Below are positions 55,333 through 64,000 of a stretch of DNA of 64,000 nt, in pieces; the stretch's first letter is position 1; every line of letters begins with the position of its first letter. Source of the DNA: Phorcus lineatus (lineage: Eukaryota; Mollusca; Gastropoda; Trochida; Trochidae); NCBI GenBank assembly GCA_921293015.1, contig OV121082.1, positions 46,210,971-46,274,970 of the forward strand, read 5' to 3'. The position numbers and the translations under genes are program-made. The notes under the pieces were generated by a model that was given only the letters and a program-made list of their open reading frames with translations, was not told where the DNA came from and made no database searches.

Positions 55333-58309
55333 TTCTTTATTACCGATTCTATTTCATTTAAAACACACAGAAAGCGGCCTGCTTTCTTTGCGGCGGCCTG
55401 CTTAAGTGACGTCACGAACAATGGTTTGATGACGTCACAGACGACATCATACGGTAACTAGCGTTGAAACAATCGTTGCTAGGCAAAAGTGATATGTGCA
55501 CAAGTGCTCATATTGAAAATATGTCATCACTTATGATTAACCGTATGGGTAATAATTGTTTTTATGAAAGTATTCTAATTTTTAAAAAATGTGTCCTCAT
55601 TGCAAAAAAAGTGATTCATTAAACTAATCACAAAAAACTCCCAATGAAGATATTCCAGCTTTAAAAAGTCATTATCAAGTTAATTATCTCCCAACTTTTA
55701 TAAGAAATCTCTCAAAATTGCCTTCAATATTCAGGACAATATCTTAATCAGTCATTGACAAACTATTTGTGCAATTCAACAGGGGAACCCATATATCAAC
55801 ATTTCAAAGACAACAAGCAGATAGAATATATATACACCATATAAACTTAAGTCATTGCCCCTTTGGCACCCGCCTAGAAGCCAATGCATAACCCCACTCA
55901 TAACCTCTTGATAGAAAGGGACGATAATTACATCCATATGGAGTCTATTTACAGTGCTGACGTCATGTCTTTAAATTGAAAAAGGTGTCATGTAGATCTT
56001 GCAATAAAATGTATAGCATTTCTGTGTGAACAAGATAGAATATCCTATAGTCAAAAAGATTGATTTGGAAAGCTGAAATGGGTTTGACATACACATGAGT
56101 GTCCTTTAATGAACGTAAGAATTAGGGTGACGTTACTTTGAAATGGTTCCATAAACAATTATGTAGATCTACAGTTCTTCTGATTACATTCTGACAATAT
56201 CTATTTTGAAACGATAAAGATAGAGGTCCTCTTAACAAAATTCAAACAAGTGTTAAATTGTGATGAGCAGAGATTACTTTGGAAAAGATAACTCCATAGT
56301 TTGTGATTAGACTTTTTTTTACCAACAAATCAAGCCAGTGTAAAATGAAAGCAACGTACAATAACTCATTTGGATATGGAGGCAGCTCAACATTCAGAAA
56401 ACAGCCCGATTTTTCATATTTTCCAAGTGCTAAAGAATACTGATGCTAGACAAAGTAATGGTCCCCTGCAACACTAGCATACAAGACAAACTCGCTGATT
56501 GGCTGATTTGAATCATGTCACAGGTGGACCCGAGGGGTCGATATATGGGGCCTGGTTAAATCTATGCGCATAAGGTAGTGAAGCATTTTAGACTTTATTT
56601 TAATAAGATTGGAATAAAAGTGAGATTTTATCTACAGAATAATGAATAAGATAACTATTTGTTTAGTAATGAATATAAACTATTTGCTAAAAACACTTCT
56701 CACACATTTGAAAAAAATATTTGAAAGAACTTAAAGCTTTGATTCAAATTATAAATTTCAAACCCCAAACTTCTGACACTGATTATGTTTACATTTGGTA
56801 CAAAGTCAACTTGTTCCTCAGAATATCGTATCTGTATACAGCTCTGTAAGCATATTCATAAACTTTTAATCTTCATACAACAGTTAAAAGAAGTTCTCAG
56901 TTCGGGAGACAATGACTGAGTATTTGATTATACTTATGTATAAAAAATTTTCTTAGCTCCTTTTAAAAAAATATCAGCTTTGGTTTAAGAACTAAGAAAT
57001 AAGCAAGAAACGAAACATTTCTTCTGTGAGTATTGAAGTTTGTTATAATACACCAGCCAGCATATTATCAAGTTTGTCATCAAGTCATGATGTTATTATC
57101 CTGTATATACCTGTTTGTCTATTGAACATTACACATCCCTTAAAACTAATTTTTTTAAAAAATGTTATCTGATATTCTCTGATAGAAATGATTAAATTTT
57201 ATAAAGAAAATTTTAAAATAAATGTTGGTTAAATTCATAAGAAATTTTATACAATTCTAAACCAATATTCATAATTTCTAGCCCATGATACAACCACCTC
57301 AGCAAGACAGGCTGGTTTGTATAGAAGAAAGGCCAATGACTGATGAATGGGATAGTGCAAAAGGATGTTTGATCTGGTGACCCCGAGATACCACCCCAGT
57401 ACTTTTGGTTTTATCTATCTAATGGTCCCCCTTCCTTCCTGACTGCTCACCAATAACAACACAATAAAGCCTAACATACATACACACTTACACACAAACA
57501 CACAAAACGTTTACACAGGAAACTGGAGCAGGAGTAAGAATGCTTCTGTTTCTACCTCTGTGTGTGGTTCAGAGTTGAGCTTTCACCTCATGCGCTGTTT
57601 GTAGGCCTCTTAGTTCAAAGCATTTTTGAAATTGCTACCAGTTTTTTTGTTCATTTAACTGTTTTACGATTTGGGTATTTTTTGGCTTGAAAAACACTCT
57701 GATATGTGAACGCATGTGCACGATTCTTGGGATTCTTTCATCTGGTCCTTGGGCAATCTCATAGTATTGATAAGAGCAACATAATAGGCTTGTGTTTGAT
57801 ATCCACACTGTTTTACAAACCATTTAGGATTTTTTAGCCTAATCTCTAAGTGATGTAGTTGTCATGAAATAACTCAACCAGGGTAGACATGTGTCACTCT
57901 ATTTTCAAATATCACAGCAATCAATCAGTTTACTTTTGATAAGGAAACAGGTTTTGATAATTCTTCTTATGTAAATCTTGAGATTAGCAAAAACTTCTGT
58001 TAAAGTTAGTGTAAGATTGAAAGAAAATTATTCACTTTACGACTGAGAGTGAAAACTTAAACTGCCGGATTGATTAATATGATACACTCCTGTTTTTTCA
58101 AACAAACAGGAATGAAAACTCGTTAACCATGTGAATATTCAAGGATCGGCAACTGACTGAGTTGACCTCCATCCATACCATGTGAAATGGTAAATAATGA
58201 TGTATAATCATCATATAGTTTCAAATATTGTAGTACAATGTTTTGATTTGCAACAACAATAAATTAATTTTGATGAAATCAATTGCACATGAAGTTTGCT
58301 TTTTGTCGA

Positions 58310-58369
58310 GTGAGTGAGTGAGTTATTGTTTAACGCCGCTTGGGCAATATTTCAGCCATTAGCGGTGTG
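58310..58369. mobile_element. 60-bp insert with perfect 13-bp target duplication
   Basis: The insert GTGAGTGAGTGAGTTATTGT, TTAACGCCGCTTGGGCAATA, TTTCAGCCATTAGCGGTGTG is flanked on both sides by TGCTTTTTGTCGA (58297-58309, 58370-58382). The motif resembles a very short repeat abundant in mollusc transcripts as I recall. A diverged, interrupted copy lies near 60755-60850 (GTTATTGTTTGTTCAGCGCA .. TTTCAGCCATTAGCGG). Target duplication length suggests retroposition, but the unit is far shorter than a normal SINE. Confidence 0.75.
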
Positions 58370-58828
58370 TGCTTTTTGTCGAAAATATTTAAAGCTTAAC
58401 AAAAAACAGTATGACTGAATAAATGCCAACGTTTGGCTACAATCAGGTGATGCTGATCAAGTTTTATTTCAAAACATGGTGAATAAATATAGATTAAAAC
58501 TTTTTTCTGTTAAGGATATATCTGTTCATTCTACTATTTTTGTTTTAGCTTTTTCACGTAAAAATGACACAAATATGTATTGCATGGTAGTCTTTCCCTT
58601 AAGTCATTTCCTCCCTGCTATTTTGACCCTTGGATCAATACAGCTGGATCTAAGTAGATGTTGTTCCATTGCATGGTAAAAGCCTAGAAGACATTGTGGT
58701 AAGAACATATTGCAGTAAACTCTCTAATCATTTCAGCTGAAGTTGGTCAATCAGGGGTGGTAAGGTTTCACAAAACATAGTACATAGAGAAATAAAGACA
58801 AAAGGTTGAAAAGCTCCTGTTAGGATTC

Positions 58829-59180
58829 AAACTCGGACCTTAAGAATAAAAGCTTAACATCCCAACCACTATCCTAGCCTAAAAACAAGGTCTTCAGAGA
58901 AGAGAATTTATGATAGACCAATGAGTCAAAATGACGAATCCTATTTGCATCTATTAAGCCACACTAACCACTGTTCTATTCCAACAACTTAAATGCTAGG
59001 TCTTTGGAGTTGAAGAGAATTTATGATAGATGTGAGTCTCAAAATTAAAAGTCCTTTCTGTATCAAGCCATACTTACAACTATCATATTCCATGAACTTA
59101 AAAGCTAGATCTGTGGAGTACAAGAGAATTTATGATAGACATGAGTGTCAAAATTACATATCCCATCTAAATCTATAAGC
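58829..59180. repeat. tRNA-like head plus ~112-bp tandem units
   Basis: On the minus strand GGCTAGGATAGTGGTTGGGA and GAGTTTGAATCCTAACAGG (58829-58880) resemble A- and B-box regions of a degraded tRNA-derived repeat. Adjacent sequence repeats with GAGAATTTATGATAGA at 58902, 59015 and 59124 (periods 113 and 109), each followed by GTC/TCAAAATNA and preceded by AAG/GCTAG(G/A)TCT. Non-coding. Confidence 0.55.
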
Positions 59181-59396
59181 CAGGACAAACACTCATTGTC
59201 CAGGGAGACTGATTGATAACCAGTGGTAAGGACAGCAGTCTACAGCCCATTCTAATATTTACAACCATGTCTTAGTTATGAGTGAGTGTTTACAATACAC
59301 ATGTCTGTACACATGTCAGTATGCTATACAATGGTAGCAGGGCAGTGGAACAAGATAGGGCACGCTGGTCCGGTCACGCTGACAACTTGTGGTCGC

Positions 59397-59573
59397 GACT
59401 AAACTTTCTTTCTCCCCACATGGGCATTCTAGAAGTTGGGTTAATGAAGAAGGAAGACTAAACTTTCTTTCTCCCCACATGGGCATTCTAGAAGCTGGGT
59501 TAATGAAGAAGGAAGACTAAACTTTCTTTCTCCCCACATGGGCATTCTAGAAGCTGGGTTAATGAAGAACGAA
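59397..59573. repeat. 59-bp x 3 tandem repeat
   Basis: Three nearly identical units GACTAAACTTTCTTTCTCCC, CACATGGGCATTCTAGAAGT, TGGGTTAATGAAGAAGGAA, starting at 59397, 59456 and 59515. The third unit has an AACGAA end. Recent duplication. Confidence 0.95.
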
Positions 59574-59602
59574 GACTATAAAGAAGTTACGAGAAAAAGT
59601 TA

Positions 59603-59700
59603 TGGATGACAACTTCTTTATTTATTTCACACAACATTTCTGGGCTTCTTTTTGCCCCTTCATCAGGTGGATGATAAATAAATAAAAAAGTTGTTCCATG
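59603..59700. repeat. Hairpin-forming sequence
   Basis: ACAACTTCTTTATTTATTT (59609-59627) is the inverse of AAATAAATAAAAAAGTTGT (59676-59694) with one mismatch and a ~48-base loop containing TTTTTGCCCCTTCATCAGGT. The loop reads like the end of a known class of dispersed element (CCTGATGAAGGGGCAAAAAG inverted), not assigned. Confidence 0.55.
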
Positions 59701-61076
59701 ACAATGTTGGTATCACTACACCAACTTATAATTGCCTTTGAAGAATCTTATAAAGAAGTTGTATATCCATTAAAAATAGATTTCATTCTTCAACTCAATC
59801 CTTGCAAGGTTTCATCATTAGTTTATTTTATACTCATAAACAATATATAAATATTTTATTCTTTTACTTTTTTTTAGTTCATATAAATACAACAAATAAA
59901 AGAAAATTTCTGTAAGTAATCCAACTGTTCCCACTGTTCAGGCATGTTACATTTGATACAAGTTTGGATACAATACGCCTTTAGTCCCATTGGATCAGAA
60001 CAATTATACAAATCTTGCAGCTTTGAATCTTTTGTTTTCAAAAGTCTGCGGTGATAACTTGGAATCAACCTAATAAGACAAAACCTATAAGTTCTAAGGG
60101 TCAGACTTAATTATGTGTTGAATGTTTTAACTATTGAAGTAGAATTACACTCAAATCAAGCATGATTTAACAAATAAGATGTGTGCATATCTGGGTTAAT
60201 ATGATGAAACAAATCAAAATAATTATTTTCTCAAAAACAATAGGCATTGCATATCTAATGCAATGAGGAAATAAAGTTGTATCACTTAGATAAAATAGTT
60301 TTATGCTAATACTAAATTTATTTACAAGCAAATCAATAAAAAAAATACCAACACTTCCGCTTGTAAGGACAGATAAAAGATTTTATGTCTCATAGATGAC
60401 TAATGAATTAGGTCAATTTTGAATTGAACTAATAGCTGAGCTTTCACATATCCATGAGGTTTATATCAGATATATAAAATAAACTTGGTTCCACTGAATT
60501 TTGGAAGGAATTTTTTTTCTTACTTTTTGGGGTTGGGGAGGTTTGCTGCACAAGATGGTAAATAAATAAATTCTAAGACGGCATGAGGACATTAAGAAGA
60601 GTCAAACATAAGTACTGCAGTATTTCCAGGCCAAAATCTCCTTTACTATATAAAATCAATTGTGATTTTTTTATAACATAGAACTTCTTATCCGAAAAAT
60701 ATTGCTGTTCCTTTGTAAGTTTCTAAAGAAAGACTTAAAATGAAGTTTAGTGTTAGTTATTGTTTGTTCAGCGCAACTTGGACTTAGCTATAACACAAAA
60801 TATGGAAAACAAGTTTTTTTTAAAGTAAAAAATTTCAGCCATTAGCGGATATTGAATTCTAGAAAGGCTGAAAAGCACGACAAAATAACTCTAAAGTTTT
60901 AACATCAAACACAGTTTGTTATAGGAAGAACCAATAAGCTTGTGTGACACCTGTTGAAGGGACATAAAATCTCCAGGTGACAGTCGTTACCCAACCTGTG
61001 ACACACACCTGTGCAGGGGTCAACACTCCTTAGGATGTCACCCCTTTAGGAAAGACACATTTTTAACTGATGCAGA

Positions 61077-61077
<1 letters not shown>

Positions 61078-61117
<40 letters not shown>
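61078..61117. repeat. (AT)n microsatellite, ~20 units
   Basis: Uninterrupted TA dinucleotide run of about 40 bp. Confidence 0.97.
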
Positions 61118-61118
<1 letters not shown>

Positions 61119-62995
61119 CGTGACATTCCTTTGTCTAAAAATATTTCATATTGAATTTGAATATTTAACTATTTTACTAGTAGAACAACTGATTTTGAAT
61201 TAAAACATACCAGTGTAGAAGTTCAGCAATGAAAAAAGGTTATATTGTTTGTGTTACCACAAGTCCAATAGCATTTTCTAAAACTAACCTTCCTAGAAAG
61301 CTTTTATTAACATGCATTGAGTTCTTTTCATTCTTTTAACTTGACATAACACTGTGGTTTCTTGCAATAGATACCTATTGAGTGAAATAAACATTGGGGT
61401 TGGCATGACAATTAATATCTTTTGAGAATATTTTGACATCAGCAAAGTAAATAATAGATTAATTCAGAACTATGTAAGGAAACATAATGCCTTGGATTTG
61501 ATACGTTTGCAAAATGTTAATTTCTTCCAGAAAAAATAGAATGACACTTATGGCAATCAGTGAAAATCCTTTTCGTATCAACAGATTTATATGAGATGAG
61601 ACTTTTGGTGTGAAAATAGTGAAATAAAGATCTTCATTAATTATCCACAAAATCTTTTTCTTTTTAAGTAACTAGTATGTCTTGGAATATGATGAGCATT
61701 TCACTCGATTTAGTGAACTACTTGGTGCGAAGTGCAAAATACAAATTATTAGGTTTTCATTTCATAAAATAGACTTGATTATTGTGTACAGCTGTCAAGT
61801 TTAAGTTGGTTGTAATGAAATTTCATAAAGTGTGAAATTTAAAAAATACTTAAAACTCTCTGAGGACAAAACACCCTTGATTATCAGAGTGGGTATTCAA
61901 AAAAGTTTCTATTTTTGTAAAATCCTTTTTCCAATATTTTAGCTCTTGCTCCATTGATTTAAGGAAACCCTTTAAAATTTGGTCAAGCAATCTTACTATA
62001 AAGATTTTCTTCATAGCTAAATACTGAAAAATGGGACTGCAAACTTAACATCATGGCAAAGGACTTATAACATTTCCTAAAGTCCATGAGCTTAGATAAG
62101 TTATAATCTTTACAGCATGAATAGTGAAAACATTTGTCTAGGAAAGCAAGCCTCTATACACTCTACTGACACAACTGGAATTTATATATTAGAAACAATG
62201 CAGTTGAATGATACTGTCATAATTCAATAACTGTCATTTTTATACTCTTTGAAATCTGAAGTTTCAGACGGACTCAAACATCCTTTCTACAAAACCTGCA
62301 CTCAACAATATCTACATATCTTACACTATGTAAAAAAGCAATCCTCCTAAATAGTTCAAGACAAAAAATTCATCAAATACAAGTTTCAATTAAATGCAGG
62401 TTGTAGATATACAGATTAAACAACAGTCTAGTCGTCAGGCTGTAAGTGTACTAATTGACACTGACTGTCTGCAGAGCAGTGCTCTCCCCAATACAAGCGG
62501 GCATTTTACATGTGCTATGTACCCCAAATTCCATCCTCTGCACATGAAGGTGACAAATTGGCCCATGTTATGATCGCATTAGTCACCGACCTGCTTATCT
62601 CTCCATCAGCCCTTGAATGAAAAGCCCTGAGAAAATAAACACAAGCTGGCGGGTATGAAGTGAAATATTCCAAGTTATCCCATGCTGTGCACATTATCAG
62701 CATCTCCGACAGAGACTGGGTTCACACACACCACAGTTTACTTTGTGTAGTGTTATTCATAAATATTTAAATTTGTTTATCAAAACAGTTCTGATAAAAT
62801 AAGACAATCAAGAACAATGCCAGCAAAGACTGTTAAAGATTTAAGATATATATTATGTAATGATAATTTTGTAATACTGACCTAGTTTTGTTCAAACTTA
62901 AATACTGCATTCATACTCCTAATAAGTCTCTTGAAAAAATTATTTCTATGCTGTCAAGTACATAGGGCTTCATCACTGCTTTATCACTGCTTCAT

Positions 62996-63035
62996 CACGA
63001 CAAGTCCGCTGCAGAGTTCAAATCCGCACCATATG
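62996..63035 (-). repeat. B-box-like fragment of a tRNA-derived repeat
   Basis: On the minus strand GGTGCGGATTTGAACTCTGC contains a B-box-like GATTTGAACTC core. No A box is visible at tRNA spacing, so this is at most a remnant. Confidence 0.25.
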
Positions 63036-63340
63036 AGAATCAACGACCTATTGCCACAAATCATTACATGTTCACATCGAAACTTTAACTAATGTTACAC
63101 CAGAGATAAATTCAGAAAAGACAAAGACTCTGTAAATCTTTTTCATATTCCCATTGAAGTGTAGAGTATAGAATTCTGATATCCTCTGACAGACAGGTTT
63201 GATGAAATATACAAGCTAGAGTCATGTACAAGCATGAACATCTGCCATCATTTACAATGAGTCAGTTATAGAGATGATTCACACGGATATTTAAAGAAGT
63301 CAATCTGAAAGGTCTTTTGGATATCGTAAAAGACTATCTA

Positions 63341-63700
63341 AAGGCACTATGGCACATTTTTTAAAGTTTTATTTATTTATAAAAAATTTCCCAATCGTAT
63401 AACAGTTTATGAAAATATAGTTTTTTCAGAGGGTAAAAGATCTATTTCCTCAATTAAATCATCCAAAGCTGCACAATAAGGTGTCACGTATGAAGTTAGA
63501 ACTGCATGTGACCATTTTAGTGTGAAACATTTTAAATCATCTGAGTTAGGGAAATGGATTCACGCCACTTGACCGAACTTGGTAACTTCATTTAAGAAAT
63601 CCTTGCATTGTTTAAAAAATATTGTCTTGCAAATGGAAACATTCGATTTCTTTCCCATTTTCCTAAAGAAATGTTATAAATTGTTTTTAAAATGACCTCT
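63341..63700. mobile_element. Diverged copy of the 32884 MITE family
   Basis: AAGGCACTATGGCACATTTT..TTATTTATAAAAAATTTCCCAA parallels the left end of the 32884 copy, and TCATCTGAGTTAGGGAAATG then GATTCA and AATATTGTCTTGCAAATGGA match its interior. The right end has decayed. Confidence 0.45.
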
Positions 63701-64000
63701 TTACCAATTCAAATAATGGACAATTAAGACATCGGAGATCAAACACAAGATTGGTTGCATGTGCAATGTTTATAGAACTCCTTGTTTCACTCTCAGTCTC
63801 AATCTGTATGTAGATACGGTTAAAGACCCTTAAATATCAGAGTCTAGGGGTGAAAGTGCATTGATCGTCATCATCATAACGTCACCCATCATCCCTTGGT
63901 CCAGTAGAGACAGAGGATGCATTGCTTCCTTCAATCATCACATCAATAAAAGATAACAACATCAAGATAGAGTTTGCTCTAGAAGCACAGAATTGTATAG

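Larger units (their letters stand above)
53389..64000 (-). other. BICC1 5'-side intron sequence (10.6 kb, incomplete)
   Basis: I looked for the exons that should encode the start of the first KH domain and the N-terminus and found none, so the whole stretch is probably intron. It contains the foldback element 55193-55332, a three-unit tandem repeat with a tRNA-like head (58829-59180), a 60-bp insert with target duplication (58310-58369), a 59-bp x 3 repeat (59397-59573), an (AT)n tract (61078-61117) and a MITE copy (63341-63700). 55560-58290 and 61120-63340 show nothing else. Confidence 0.6.

Overview
The window is eukaryotic, AT-rich DNA carrying one recognisable gene: the 3' two-thirds or more of a Bicaudal-C homologue (BICC1 family) on the minus strand. 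Eighteen coding exons join in frame from 53388 down to a TAG stop at 6821-6823 and encode 830 residues. Every junction has GT/AG splice sites and matching phase. The first exons (start codon and the beginning of the first KH domain) are not in the window and should lie beyond position 64000. The introns are long and crowded with short inverted-repeat elements, tRNA-like repeats and minisatellites. That, the protein sequence, and a short GTGAGTGAGTGAG...TTAACGCCGC repeat of a kind common in molluscs suggest a mollusc (gastropod or bivalve). This species call is inference, not proof.

Layout on the + strand. 1-4914: probably intergenic, with one small foldback element and no supported gene. 4915-6820: probable 3' UTR, containing two near-ideal RFX X-box motifs. 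6821-16908: nine exons for the C-terminal half (Ser/Pro-rich linker and SAM domain). The SAM-splitting intron holds a 2.26-kb transposon-like element (8246-10501) with ~55-bp inverted ends, an 8-bp target duplication, near-identical 350-bp tandem units and a series of matching hairpins. Two exons here have partial tandem copies that duplicate a splice acceptor (near 12082) or splice donors (near 14494, 14578 and 14663). 16909-24157: a large intron with a mollusc-type tandem repeat, a tRNA-like repeat, a TTAA-flanked piggyBac-like candidate (18583-21025) filled with a ~190-bp periodic array, and a foldback element. 24158-53388: nine exons for the KH/KH-like part. The introns between them hold an ACGT-rich TIR element (30110-31028), a 446-bp MULE-like foldback element with 9-bp target duplications (44686-45131), two minisatellites and a dispersed MITE family. 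53389-64000: intron sequence with tandem repeats, an (AT)n tract, and a 60-bp insert flanked by perfect 13-bp target duplications.

BICC1 proteins are RNA-binding post-transcriptional regulators: KH domains bind mRNA and the SAM domain polymerises. The window shows the second and third KH domains with GXXG loops (GKGG, GRGG), both KH-like domains, and a complete SAM domain split by an intron. No second protein gene, functional tRNA, rRNA or CRISPR array is supported. Most open frames elsewhere are chance or repeat-derived.
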